DNA of 64,000 bases from the NCBI GenBank assembly GCA_016207515.1, contig JACQPN010000025.1:124001-188000 (forward strand). Reading direction: 5' to 3'. Position 1 is the stretch's first letter; every line of letters starts with the position of its first letter. Under the pieces are notes generated by a model, which saw only the letters and a list, made by a program, of their open reading frames with translations, was not told the origin of the DNA and made no database searches. Below, piece by piece: positions 25,295 through 33,768 of the stretch. The position numbers and the translations under genes are program-made. The stretch comes from Euryarchaeota archaeon (GTDB taxonomy: Archaea > Thermoplasmatota > SW-10-69-26 > JACQPN01).

Positions 25295-26343
25295 TCCCCC
25301 GGCGGGTCCTCGCCCGCAGCCTCCACGCGTCGGCGCAGCGCGTTGTTCATCGCGGTCTCCCCGATGACCCGGGTGAAGCGACAAACGTCGCGCAGCGCCA
25401 TGGCGCACGCCGTGAGCATCGTGGCGCCGGCGGGGTCGCAGACGCGAGCAAGCACACTTTCGGTGAAATGGACCTTCTCGTGCTCCATCTCGTAGATGCT
25501 CTCGAGGAGGGCGCTGGCGCGCTCCGCGGAGCCCGAAAAGAAGGCGTCGACTCCTACGGCCATGTGGCTGCAGATGCGGTTGACGAACTGGTCAAGTCCG
25601 ACGCGGATATCGTCCGCGATCTTGATGTCTTGATCCTGGAAGCGGAGCACGACATCGGCGACTGTCTCCATGCTGTCGCCGATCTCTTCGAGCGCCTTGG
25701 CCAGGACTCTGCATCCCATGGCCTCCTGCACAGAGTCGAGCCCCATGTGATGCGCGACGGCACGGTCGTTCGTCGCCAGCGTCAGGAAGCGCACCGTGAG
25801 ATAGTAGAGCCGGTCCGTCTGGTCGCCCAAGGCGAGGATCTCGCGGGCCGCGTGCGCATCCCGGTCGGCGAGGATGGGTATCGCGAGCGCCACCATGTCA
25901 TCTGTGACTTTGAGGAGACGATGGACGTGCTCACTGAGCCCGCTCCATGAAGGGTCGAGGTAGCTCTGGACCCGGAAAACGGCTGGCCCGCTCTCGACCA
26001 CCGCGAAGCCGGTGAGCCGTTGGGCCGTCAAGCGAAGTGCGTCGAGTTGCTCGCGCGTGAAGGTGCTCTGCGCGAAGACGTCGACCGTATCGTAGGCGGA
26101 CACGTAGTAGCCGATCAGCACGCGCTCCAGCTCGCGTGGCGAGGTCCCTGGTTCTGTGGTGAACGTGGCGCGAACGGGAGCGACACTACAGCCGTCCGCG
26201 CGAAAGAGGATTAGGGAGGCGTCCTCCTCGTCGCGGAAGTTCACCGCGTCGCCCGCGTTGAGACCGATGCGCTTGGCCCACCTGCGGGGGAGGGTGACGG
26301 CGAGACTATTCGTGCCCACTTTGTGCACCCGACGGACGTCCAT
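25225..26343 (-). CDS. AbrB-PhoU fusion regulator
   Basis: A 372-residue protein. The first 45 residues are an AbrB/SpoVT-like DNA-binding domain (VHKVGTNSLAVTLPRRWAKRIGL, GDAVNF). The rest is two PhoU-like three-helix bundles, rich in the expected E/D and H residues (LLKVTDDMVALAIP, EEIGDSMETVADVV, YEMEHEKVHFTESVL). Archaeal AbrB-PhoU proteins are thought to regulate phosphate uptake or related operons. The ATG at 26343 lies 25-34 bases after a TATA box at 26368-26377 (GGTTTTAAGG), so the transcript is probably leaderless; an in-frame start at 26397 is less likely. It converges on and overlaps the response-regulator gene by 70 bases. Confidence 0.88.
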   Translation of the reverse strand: MDVRRVHKVGTNSLAVTLPRRWAKRIGLNAGDAVNFRDEEDASLILFRADGCSVAPVRATFTTEPGTSPRELERVLIGYYVSAYDTVDVFAQSTFTREQLDALRLTAQRLTGFAVVESGPAVFRVQSYLDPSWSGLSEHVHRLLKVTDDMVALAIPILADRDAHAAREILALGDQTDRLYYLTVRFLTLATNDRAVAHHMGLDSVQEAMGCRVLAKALEEIGDSMETVADVVLRFQDQDIKIADDIRVGLDQFVNRICSHMAVGVDAFFSGSAERASALLESIYEMEHEKVHFTESVLARVCDPAGATMLTACAMALRDVCRFTRVIGETAMNNALRRRVEAAGEDPPGDHPVFDPNSMNENGSRVAASSRR

Positions 26344-26420
26344 ACCCCCTTCACTCGCCCCACAATGCCTTAAAACCAGTAGTCGTTTTGCTTGCATGAG
26401 AGAGCGAAAGTGGGGGCGGG

Positions 26421-26436
26421 TAGCGACTAGTCGCTA
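26421..26436. promoter_or_regulatory. Perfect 16-bp palindrome, candidate operator
   Basis: TAGCGACTAGTCGCTA is a perfect palindrome in the divergent gap between the AbrB-PhoU gene and the propeller operon. A matching half, TAGTCG, lies at 26380-26385 next to the AbrB-PhoU TATA box. Palindromes of this size suit a dimeric regulator; the AbrB-PhoU protein itself is a natural candidate. Confidence 0.5.
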
Positions 26437-26513
26437 TAGTGCGGGTGCTGAGTCAAATCCGTCGCACGGACGACCGAAATAGGTGACACCCGCCTGTTCC
26501 CTTCGGAGATCCC

Positions 26514-28076
26514 ATGTTTAGCCTCCAGAAGACGCACTTCGCAATCGCCGTCGCCGGCATCCTCTTGGGCGCCGTCGCGGCCTACGGCTATGTCAGAGTG
26601 ACTACAGAGGACGAGATAGTGGCCGCCCCGTCCGCGGCAACGGGAGCATCGTCGGGAAGCGGGACCACCTTTCGCACGATGAGCGTTTCCAAGCTCCCGA
26701 CCGAAACGGTCCCTGCGGGGAACGTGCAGAGTCGTCTGGCGACGCCCCCCACTGGATGGGACACGTCCTTCGCCGTCCGTCTCGACGTCAAGCTGCTTGG
26801 CCAATATGACTCCCGCGGTCCCGCCGCGTGGGACGCGGCCAAGCACCCGCTCGTGTACGTCACGACGAACGGCGCGGGCTACGCCGGGTTCTTCTCTGGC
26901 CTCGACCTCCCCGGCATCGCCATCATCGACGCAGACACGTACGAGGTAATCCTCGAGAAGCAGTTCAAGCTTGACGGCGTGGAACCCAAGAAGCACTTCG
27001 AGGACCACGGCGTGGGCGTCTCGCCCGACGGCAAGTGGATCTACCTCCCAACGGCCGACATGAACAAGACCGTCTCGGAACGCGGGCGTCTCCTCATCAT
27101 CGACGCGAAGACGCTGAAGGTCGACAAGGTGATCCAGCCCGCCGGGAACCCCCACCACATCAAGACAGTCGATTACTACGACGGGAAGGCGGTCAAGAAC
27201 CTCGTCCTCGTCGAGATATTCAACTGGAACAACCCGGGCGGCGGGCCGGGTTCCGGCATCTTCGTTCTGGACCCGATGGACGACAACCGCGTCGCCGGCG
27301 GGTTCCGCAGCGAAGACGTCCAAGCTAACCCGTATCTCGCGTTCCCCCACCCAGATGGCCGCCACCTCTTTGTGGGTCTGCCTCCGGGCCCGATCGGCGA
27401 CCCTGACATCAAACACCACGCCGAGGGATGGGTGGCCGTGATTGACATGACGACCTGGAAGCCCGTTGACTTCTACATGGCGGGCTTCGACCCCATCTGG
27501 ACGGCATTTACTGCCGATGGGCAGTTCGCCTACGTCACGGACGGCGGCTCCGACGAGATCTTCAAGATCGACAATGTGGAGCAGAGGGAGGTCGGCACGA
27601 GCCGTTCCTCCGTCCACGGCGCCTACGGCGGCCACCTCAACTGGGACGAGACGAAGCTCTTCACCGTCGAGAAGGGCGAAGCCTCCCACAACCGTGGCAA
27701 GACGCTGGGTGAAGTGGACGTCGTGGGCATGAAGCCGGTGGACAACCACGAGATGCACTGCCTCCGCGGCGATCACGGCCTCATCCACCCAGACCCTGCG
27801 AGGAACGAGCTGTGGATCAGTTACAACAGCAACTTCCGAGATGTCGTCTTCGACATGGAAAAACTCGAGATCAAGACGACGATCAACCACACAGGAAGCT
27901 CGCACAACGGCGCATTCGTCAAGTACGCAGTCGTCCTGGACGGCTCGTGGACCGGCGAAGTCCTCTCCGACCAGTCCGGACTCCACGGCTCCGCACGCGT
28001 GCTGAAGGAAGACATGCTCGGCGTGAAGGAGATCGTCTACGGGGCGACGACGACCCCGGTGACGGTCTTCCGGTGA
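26514..28076 (+). CDS. Secreted beta-propeller with His-lined core, nitrous-oxide-reductase-like
   Basis: A 520-residue protein with an N-terminal signal/anchor (8-27), a Ser/Ala-rich linker and a propeller of about seven blades (WD/YVTN style: VSPDGKWIYLP, TADGQFAYVTD, VIDMTTWKPVD). His residues recur at the inner strand of successive blades: H165 (EDHGVG), H214-H215 (NPHHIK), H279 (FPHPDG), H374 (GGHLNWD), H421 and H425 (DHGLIHPD) and H464 (SSHNGAF). Seven-blade propellers with such His spokes hold the CuZ cluster in NosZ. The next gene encodes a CuA-like cupredoxin, which in NosZ is the C-terminal domain of the same chain. Start: ATG with GGAG five bases before. A split NosZ-like enzyme is the best reading; a lactonase-like or other copper protein is the alternative. 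Confidence 0.72.
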   Translation: MFSLQKTHFAIAVAGILLGAVAAYGYVRVTTEDEIVAAPSAATGASSGSGTTFRTMSVSKLPTETVPAGNVQSRLATPPTGWDTSFAVRLDVKLLGQYDSRGPAAWDAAKHPLVYVTTNGAGYAGFFSGLDLPGIAIIDADTYEVILEKQFKLDGVEPKKHFEDHGVGVSPDGKWIYLPTADMNKTVSERGRLLIIDAKTLKVDKVIQPAGNPHHIKTVDYYDGKAVKNLVLVEIFNWNNPGGGPGSGIFVLDPMDDNRVAGGFRSEDVQANPYLAFPHPDGRHLFVGLPPGPIGDPDIKHHAEGWVAVIDMTTWKPVDFYMAGFDPIWTAFTADGQFAYVTDGGSDEIFKIDNVEQREVGTSRSSVHGAYGGHLNWDETKLFTVEKGEASHNRGKTLGEVDVVGMKPVDNHEMHCLRGDHGLIHPDPARNELWISYNSNFRDVVFDMEKLEIKTTINHTGSSHNGAFVKYAVVLDGSWTGEVLSDQSGLHGSARVLKEDMLGVKEIVYGATTTPVTVFR

Positions 28077-28089
28077 AGGTGCGATCGCC

Positions 28090-28542
28090 ATGACCAAGAC
28101 AGCGAGCTTCCGGAACTTCGGGTTCGTCATCGCTCTTGGCGCCGCAGCCTTGGCGCTCGCGGGGTGCGTCAATAACGACCCGGCGGAAAGCCAGAGCGTG
28201 GTACCATCATCGGGCATGGCATCGTCCTCGTCCACCGATGGCGTAAAACGGTTTGACGTTAACATCACCGAAAAGGGATTCAGGGTGCACGATGGGAAAG
28301 AGCTTCGAGTCAAGCAGGGCGACAACGTCAGTATCGTGTTCCACCACGCGGAACCCTTCGGCGACGATCACCCGATCTACTTCACATGCACGGACCGTGC
28401 CGCGACCGTGACCGCGACAAGCGGGACGGCCACGATGGCTTTCGTCGCGAAGAAGGCGGGCACCTGCGCCTTCTTCTGCACGAACGGAGATTGCGGGCCC
28501 CACAAGAACCTCCAAGATGGAAAACTCATCGTGGAGGCATAG
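28090..28542 (+). CDS. Cupredoxin lipoprotein with CuA-like site
   Basis: A 150-residue protein with a lipoprotein signal (LALAGC, lipid-anchored Cys26) and a Ser-rich linker. The cupredoxin domain spans about 53-150. Candidate copper ligands are H94 (GDDHPIYF), C126 and C130 (CAFFC), C135 and H138 (DCGPH). The order His...CxxxC...His near the C-terminus, then a KLIVE strand, matches the CuA domain of NosZ and cytochrome oxidase subunit II. The usual Met after the last His appears as Leu141 and there is a short insertion with an extra Cys, so a modified site or a plastocyanin-like CxPH site is also possible. It lies 13 bases after the propeller gene, in one operon. Confidence 0.78.
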   Translation: MTKTASFRNFGFVIALGAAALALAGCVNNDPAESQSVVPSSGMASSSSTDGVKRFDVNITEKGFRVHDGKELRVKQGDNVSIVFHHAEPFGDDHPIYFTCTDRAATVTATSGTATMAFVAKKAGTCAFFCTNGDCGPHKNLQDGKLIVEA

Positions 28543-28545
28543 GTC

Positions 28546-29238
28546 ATGGCGCCTCGCGGCCTTGTCGTTGCTGTAGGATCCGGGTTGGGCATCTCGCTCC
28601 TCGCGTTCGCCGCCGTGTTGGCAATTGTCGACGTTTGGGGGGAATCTGTTCAGACGCCGCAGGCGGCAGCAACCGCAACACCCCAGGCACTGCCCTTCAC
28701 GGCGGTCCCGCTCGACGACGATTCCGCATGGACGACCAAAGAGAACGAATCCGGCGCCGCGAGGCTCGTCATCCGCCAATTCGGGACGGAGCTTGGCTAC
28801 GTTCGCATGGGCACGTCGACCTCCATCTGTGCGGAGGTCGTCGACGCGCACGGCGCACCCGTAGAAGGCGCACACGTCGCGTTCGTCGCCCACGGACAAG
28901 CCGCGATCGAGCCCACGAACGCCCTGACGAACGACGTGGGGTCTGCTTGTGCAAGCCTCACGCCACACGCAGGAGGGTCGCTCCATGTGCAAGCGATCGC
29001 CACGAAGGACGGATACGAGCCTGCGAGCGCGGGCAAAGTCTCCGAAGTCGTGGATGCCTCCGAGACAACGCCAGGGCCTGCGGGCGCGAACCTCACGGTC
29101 CCCGCGGTTTTCGCGGGAGTCGCGGGACTCGTGCTCCTCCTCGGCGCAGCGCTTCTTACGCGCGGGGGGGTGGCCCGAAGGCGCTTAACCGAAGAGATAC
29201 CCAGCATGCGTCCCTCAAGTTCTTTACGGAGGTCTTGA
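28546..29238 (+). CDS. Membrane-anchored Ig-like protein of the propeller operon
   Basis: A 230-residue protein with a membrane helix near each end (about residues 7-27 and 185-205) and an extracellular Ig-like domain between them (about 75-165). That domain has the pattern CAEVVDAHGAPVEGAHVAFV and TNDVGSACASLTPHAGG, typical of bacterial Ig-like (invasin/Big-1 style) modules. It starts 4 bases after the cupredoxin stop, so it is part of the operon, and may scaffold the two copper proteins at the membrane. That role is inference. Confidence 0.75.
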   Translation: MAPRGLVVAVGSGLGISLLAFAAVLAIVDVWGESVQTPQAAATATPQALPFTAVPLDDDSAWTTKENESGAARLVIRQFGTELGYVRMGTSTSICAEVVDAHGAPVEGAHVAFVAHGQAAIEPTNALTNDVGSACASLTPHAGGSLHVQAIATKDGYEPASAGKVSEVVDASETTPGPAGANLTVPAVFAGVAGLVLLLGAALLTRGGVARRRLTEEIPSMRPSSSLRRS

Positions 29239-29446
29239 GCGGCGGCTCGTTGACTTTGACCGGCACGCCTCCCCCGGTAACTCCAGGTCCAAAACACGAG
29301 TGCCTTGCCTGCGCGCGAACCACGTGGCCATCGCGACCGCACATCGAGCGCAAGCAGGACGCGCGAGATTTGATCCCGGAGACGACAATGGAATCGGGAT
29401 CTCCTGGCGGCGCGTCGTGAAGCGTGCGGAAGACGTCCGCGCCAGA

Positions 29447-29470
29447 CGGGCGGGGCTGCGTCCCCGCCCG
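29447..29470 (+). terminator. Strong terminator after the propeller operon
   Basis: A perfect 9-bp stem CGGGCGGGG/CCCCGCCCG with a 6-base loop, followed by ACTCCTTTTCCT. It lies 209 bases downstream of the Ig-like gene on the same strand. Confidence 0.65.
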
Positions 29471-30021
29471 ACTCCTTTTCCTCAGCTACTCAGAGATGAC
29501 ATCTAAATCATCCTGCCAAAGAAACTCGGCCCACTCGTGCTCGCAGCAGCTGTCGTCGGCACCTTGATAGTCGCTGCCGTCGCGTGGGCTGCGACGGTCA
29601 CGTTGATGTGCTCGCCGTCGTCCCGTCGGGATGCATGTGGGATCGCGGTCACTCCAGCGCATTGAGCGTCGCGGAACGCGCGGATCCGCGCGAAATTGTT
29701 GTGGTCTCCGGAGAGGTCGAATTACTCATCGATTCCGATAGCGTGGCCAAGCTTGGTCGGGTCCGCTTGGAGCGCATCGACGGCCCCGCACAGCGCTTTC
29801 GTGCGGGTCGTGAATTCCAAGTCCGAAGGGCGCTGTCCATGCGGCGTCCACGACCTGTTGGGCGGACGCGGCCCTCCCTCTGGTCAGCCACCTTACCAGT
29901 CCGGTCAAATCTTCGTCGAGGGGGCAGCCCGTTTTTCGTCGGTGCCGCAGTTGATGCATGACCTTCGAGAAACAGCGACGGACGGCGTGAGGCGCCCGTT
30001 CGAACCCACCGAGCCCAAGGA
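29471..30021. other. Probably decayed DNA, no intact gene
   Basis: No frame here shows a recognisable family. At about 29513-29606 one + strand frame encodes a signal-peptide-like hydrophobic run (LGPLVLAAAVVGTLIVAAVAW) that soon loses the frame, which suggests a broken secreted-protein gene. A crotonase fragment follows at 30022. The longer frames on each strand oppose each other and look non-coding. Confidence 0.5.
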
Positions 30022-30165
30022 ATGGCGCTAAGCGAAATCGTATATGAACACAAGGGGCAGGCGGCATGGATAGTCTTGAACCGCCCCAGGTCGTATGACG
30101 CCTGCACCGTCGCCACCCTCAAAGAGCTATCCCGCGCGGTCTGCAAGGCCAACTCAAGAAAATGA
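30022..30165 (+). pseudogene. Enoyl-CoA hydratase/isomerase (crotonase) N-terminal remnant
   Basis: A 47-codon frame from ATG 30022 to TGA 30165 encodes VYEHKGQAAWIVLNRPRSYD and then TLKELSRAV. This matches the first strand-turn-strand and helix of crotonase-family proteins (usual pattern V-A-x-I-T-L-N-R-P). Real family members are about 250 residues, so only the first fifth remains and the oxyanion-hole region is missing. No continuation is visible in the other frames before the PRC-barrel gene at 30195. Confidence 0.7.
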
Positions 30166-30194
30166 CCGGAACGCTTTCTAGAAACGATCCTGTC

Positions 30195-30506
30195 TCAGGC
30201 CCCAATCTCTTTGGCGCCGTTCTCGCCGGTCTTCTCGCCCGTCGTCGCCTCCTTCTTCTTCGTCAACTCCTCGGGGAAGAAGCGCAGGATCATGACATCG
30301 TCGAAGGACGAGACCCAACGATAGGGGATGGAGACGTCTCGCCCTCCGTCCACGAGGATGGGGTTCGTCTTCCCGACAAGTATCGAGTCGAGTTTCCGCC
30401 CGGGAAGGTCAAGGATGAGGTTCTTCACGTTACCGACGAACGTGCCGTTCTTCGTGTAGACGGGGAGGTTGACGAAACGCGTTATCTCTTCCAATAGTGC
30501 ACCCAA
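30195..30506 (-). CDS. PRC-barrel domain protein
   Basis: A 103-residue protein. Residues 5-78 fit a PRC barrel: FVNLPVYTKNGTFVGNVKNL, LDSILVG, then DVSIPYRWVSSFDDVMIL. A Lys/Glu/Gly-rich tail follows. Archaeal PRC-barrel proteins (CdpB-like) include FtsZ-ring partners and RNA-processing factors; nothing here tells which. The start is TTG at 30506, with a TATA box at 30527-30534 about 25 bases away, so the transcript is probably leaderless. Confidence 0.85.
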   Translation of the reverse strand: MGALLEEITRFVNLPVYTKNGTFVGNVKNLILDLPGRKLDSILVGKTNPILVDGGRDVSIPYRWVSSFDDVMILRFFPEELTKKKEATTGEKTGENGAKEIGA

Positions 30507-30641
30507 CCCGCCTTAGATTGGTCGGCGTATAAAGCCCTTGCTTTTTCTTTCCACGCCCGCGATCCGACGCCTCGGGTCGCGCCTCGCTTCCCCATCGTCG
30601 CCACAAAACATCTTTAGCGGGCCGTCACATGGAGGCCAACG

Positions 30642-33368
30642 ATGGACGTCGGCGAGGTCCTTCTTTACGCCGGGTTGGCCGCCGGCACCGGGGCCATCCT
30701 CCTATACGCTTTCGGCCTCGCCCGCCACGAACAGCGCTTCCGACGCGTCGCCGACCGCCTCCTTCTCGTAACCGCCGCGTCGGTGGCGGGTGCCCTCGCG
30801 ACGCTCATCTCCTATTTCCTCCGCGGCGACCTCTCCTACTATTATGTCTGGAACTACACGAAGGTCGACTACGAGGCGCCGTACCGGCTGGCCGGCGTCT
30901 GGGGCGGTCAGGCGGGCACCCTCCTCCTGTGGGCGACCGTCGCCCTTGCCGCGCTCGTCATGGAACTACGCATCCAAGGCGCGCTAAAACGCGCGCGGAG
31001 CCTCGAGGAGAACGACACCCGCTTCTTCGACGCGATGAAACTCTTCGCCGTAGGGGCGGCCATCAGCCTCCTCTACATGGTCGTCGACTTGGGCCTCTTC
31101 TCGTTGACGGCCGACTATTGTTTCCTCGCGAACGCCGGCACCGGCGACTTCGTCTACGCCCCGGGCTGCAATTCCGCGTTCACCCCGCTTGTCGTGCGGC
31201 CGCAAGGCAACGGCTTGAACCCGCTGCTCATGTCGCCTTTCATGGTGATCCACCCGCCCGTCGAATTCACGTCGTACGGCCTCATCATACTCGCGGGTGC
31301 CGCCGGCGCGGCCTACGTGGCGACAGGGAGCCGCATCTGGAACGAGACCTGCCTTCTCTGGACGCGGCTTTCGTGGCTCTTCCTCACGACCGGGGTCGCC
31401 CTCGGCGCCCTCTGGGCCTACTACGTCCTTTCGTTCGGCGGCTACTGGGCCTGGGACCCCGTCGAGACGGGGAACCTCCTCCCATGGATCGCTTTGACCC
31501 TTCTCCAGCACGCCCTCCCGCAGGAACGGAAGAAGAAAGGGTACGAACATTTCGCCCCCTTCGCGGCGATCACGGCCTTCGCGGCGACGATCCTCGCGAC
31601 GTTCATCACTAGGAGCAACCTCTGGGCCGCGAGCGCCCACGCGTTCCTTCCCGGTGGAAGCAACGACCCCGACCCGTTGGTCCGCCTCATGAGCGTCATG
31701 GCGGTGTCGGAGTCGGTCGCGTACCTTTCCCGCCTTCTCATCGTCATCGTCCTCGGGACGGGTATCCTCTTCCTCTTTCGCTACGTGCGCCACAGGGAGG
31801 GTGGGGGCGAGCGCAGGCCCTTAGTGGCCGTCACCTACATCGGTCTCTACGCCGCGCTAATCATCATCGCCCTCGTCGATGTGCGCACCCTTGCGCAACA
31901 AGGCGCGGCCGCGGTGCATCTCGTGGGCGCCGGGAACACACTATTCGGGTGGGCGCTTCTTTTCCTCGTCTTGATCGGGGTACCGCTCGTTGCGCTCATC
32001 TGGTCCATGCCGGAAGGTGAAGAGAAGGCGTACAAGTCGCCGCTCGAACTCGTGAACATCGACACGCTCATGGCCGCTGGCATCGCGCTGTTTGCCGTCG
32101 GGTTCGCCTTGACGCTTCTGCTCCTTCTTCTTGCCGTGAATTTCCTGCCGAAGGAGATCTACGATACCCGCCTTGCCTACGTCGTCATCCCCCTCGTTCT
32201 CGTCATGGGCGTGACCCTCTCTTGCAGGTTCATCGGGGCGTCGCGGTCGGTCGCGATGGCGTTGGCCGCGTTGGGCGTCGGGGCGATCGGGTATCTTGCG
32301 CTTGGGAACTGGGGTTGGCTTGCGCTCGGCGTCCCCGTCCTGGGCTTCGGATTCGCTTCCACGCTCCACCGGACGATGAAAGCGGCCGAACCATCGGACG
32401 GCGCCCACGCAGGAACACGCGTCGCAGGCTACGCGCTAGTGGCTGCCGGGGTGTTGGGTTTCGTTTTCTGGGCGTCGCCGCCGGCCCGCGTCGGGATACT
32501 CGGCCTCTCTGTGGCCGTGCCCCTGTTCCTTGTCCCTATCGGCCTTGCCGCGGCCGCTTCATCGCTTCTTCTTGCCGTGCCGGTCCTCTCGGGGCGCGGC
32601 CGTAGAGCGCATGTCTTTGGCGCCATCGCCGCCTTTGTGGCGTTCGGATACGGTGCGTCTTTCCTCCTTGGACTTTTCGTCATGGCCAAGGCGGTCGCCA
32701 AGGACACTACTTTGCGACCATGGGATATTCGCCCTCTGCGGTCACAGTTCATGAAGACCGGCCGCTACGCGATGCACGTGGGTGCCGTTCTCATCATCAT
32801 CGGCTACGGGGCGAGCACCTTCTACCAGGAGACCGTGGGATTCAACACGATCTCGTCGTGGGAACGGGGAAGCACGAAAGAGATCGGAGACTACGCGCTC
32901 ACTTTCGTGGACTCGAACGGTATCGACACGGACGGTGATGGGCGCTACGAGGAGGTGACGGCGGTCATCCGCGTCGAGACCAAGAGCGGGCGATTCGTCG
33001 AGGATTCTCCCATGACGCTCTACTGGGAAAAGGACCAGGCACGTCATTTTTCGAGGGAGTACGTCACGCGGGACGGCGTTTTCGACGTCTATCTCAACGC
33101 GGATCCCTTCAATCCCCCGGTGTTCAAGACGGCGGCCGACGGGTGGCAGTCCACTTCGAGCCTTACGGCGGCGGGGCCACGCCAGTTCACGGAAGCCGAC
33201 GTCGAGGCAATCGCGCTCTCGGTACGCACATTGCCGCTCGTAGGGTGCGTCTGGGCCGGTGTGGCCCTCATCGACGTGGGGATGATCGTGATACTAGCGA
33301 CCTTTCCGGGCCGCGCGGCCGTAAGGCCCGCGAGGAAGGACGCGTCGACCGCTCCGGCGCCGGCCTGA
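30642..33368 (+). CDS. ccmF: CcmF/CcsA-family cytochrome c haem lyase
   Basis: A 908-residue polytopic membrane protein. The tryptophan-rich haem-handling motif WAWDPVETGN lies at about residues 269-278, and GVWGGQAGTLLLW (86-98) matches the conserved CcmF N-terminal motif. HPP at about 204-206 and other conserved His in loops probably ligate haem. A large extracytoplasmic domain (about residues 720-865) precedes the last helix. CcmF attaches haem to apocytochrome c outside the membrane. No ccmE, ccmH or cytochrome c gene is in the window. It lies 2.5 kb from the split copper-protein operon. Start: ATG at 30642 after GGAGGCCAACG. Confidence 0.9.
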   Translation: MDVGEVLLYAGLAAGTGAILLYAFGLARHEQRFRRVADRLLLVTAASVAGALATLISYFLRGDLSYYYVWNYTKVDYEAPYRLAGVWGGQAGTLLLWATVALAALVMELRIQGALKRARSLEENDTRFFDAMKLFAVGAAISLLYMVVDLGLFSLTADYCFLANAGTGDFVYAPGCNSAFTPLVVRPQGNGLNPLLMSPFMVIHPPVEFTSYGLIILAGAAGAAYVATGSRIWNETCLLWTRLSWLFLTTGVALGALWAYYVLSFGGYWAWDPVETGNLLPWIALTLLQHALPQERKKKGYEHFAPFAAITAFAATILATFITRSNLWAASAHAFLPGGSNDPDPLVRLMSVMAVSESVAYLSRLLIVIVLGTGILFLFRYVRHREGGGERRPLVAVTYIGLYAALIIIALVDVRTLAQQGAAAVHLVGAGNTLFGWALLFLVLIGVPLVALIWSMPEGEEKAYKSPLELVNIDTLMAAGIALFAVGFALTLLLLLLAVNFLPKEIYDTRLAYVVIPLVLVMGVTLSCRFIGASRSVAMALAALGVGAIGYLALGNWGWLALGVPVLGFGFASTLHRTMKAAEPSDGAHAGTRVAGYALVAAGVLGFVFWASPPARVGILGLSVAVPLFLVPIGLAAAASSLLLAVPVLSGRGRRAHVFGAIAAFVAFGYGASFLLGLFVMAKAVAKDTTLRPWDIRPLRSQFMKTGRYAMHVGAVLIIIGYGASTFYQETVGFNTISSWERGSTKEIGDYALTFVDSNGIDTDGDGRYEEVTAVIRVETKSGRFVEDSPMTLYWEKDQARHFSREYVTRDGVFDVYLNADPFNPPVFKTAADGWQSTSSLTAAGPRQFTEADVEAIALSVRTLPLVGCVWAGVALIDVGMIVILATFPGRAAVRPARKDASTAPAPA

Positions 33369-33502
33369 AGGCGTCGCCGAGGGGCCGGCCAATCATGCGC
33401 TTTTAATTCCCCGGTTCGGCACGTTTCCCGCGGTGGGGCGGGTTTCCCGGGGTTTTCGAAAACGATATCTATCCGCATGATTTTCCGACGCGTAGGCGGC
33501 CC

Positions 33503-33649
33503 ATGCGAAAGATCCGAAAAGTCTTGACGTACATCTGTTGCACCTGCTTTCGTACGTTCCCTGCCGGGGGCGAAGCGAAGGCGCACTGGCGGGAGAAGCA
33601 TTACAAGCCAAAGCCGAAGAGGCCGCGAGGCCGACCTAGGGGTTCGTAA
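33503..33649 (+). CDS. Small C2H2 zinc finger with AT-hook-like tail (48 aa)
   Basis: A frame of 48 residues starting MRKIRKVLTYICCTCF. It contains C-x2-C-x12-H-x4-H, the classic C2H2 zinc-finger spacing, then a basic tail ending PKRPRGRPRGS, in which RGRPRG matches the AT-hook core that binds the DNA minor groove. A weak TATA-like GATATCTAT lies about 35 bases upstream and a perfect terminator follows at 33709. Small single-finger proteins are known from archaea; this one with an AT-hook is likely a DNA-binding protein. Confidence 0.75.
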   Translation: MRKIRKVLTYICCTCFRTFPAGGEAKAHWREKHYKPKPKRPRGRPRGS

Positions 33650-33708
33650 CTCATCGTCTTGCAAAGGCCGATTCTAGGGTTTTGTCGATTTCCAAGAAGG
33701 TAGAGTGG

Positions 33709-33740
33709 CCCGGCGAGTTGAGCTCGCCGGGGCTCTTTTT
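33709..33740 (+). terminator. Intrinsic-type terminator after the zinc-finger gene
   Basis: CCCGGCGAG-TTGAG-CTCGCCGGG is a perfect 9-bp hairpin (33709-33731) followed by GCTCTTTTT. It faces the convergent gene ending at 33769. Confidence 0.75.
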
Positions 33741-33768
33741 CGGGAGGCGAAGATGTCGATCGTCTCGA

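Noticed and set aside
26427-28325. 632-codon open frame on the minus strand opposite the copper operon
   Set aside because: Its product is an Arg/Val/Asp-rich string without family motifs. The + strand genes have signal peptides, ribosome-binding sites and ligand patterns. GC-rich codon bias makes the opposite frame open.
29649-30152. 167-codon minus-strand frame and the opposite 125-codon + strand frame (29584-29961)
   Set aside because: They lie antisense to each other in a region with other decay signs, and neither product resembles any family. The crotonase remnant overlaps the minus frame.
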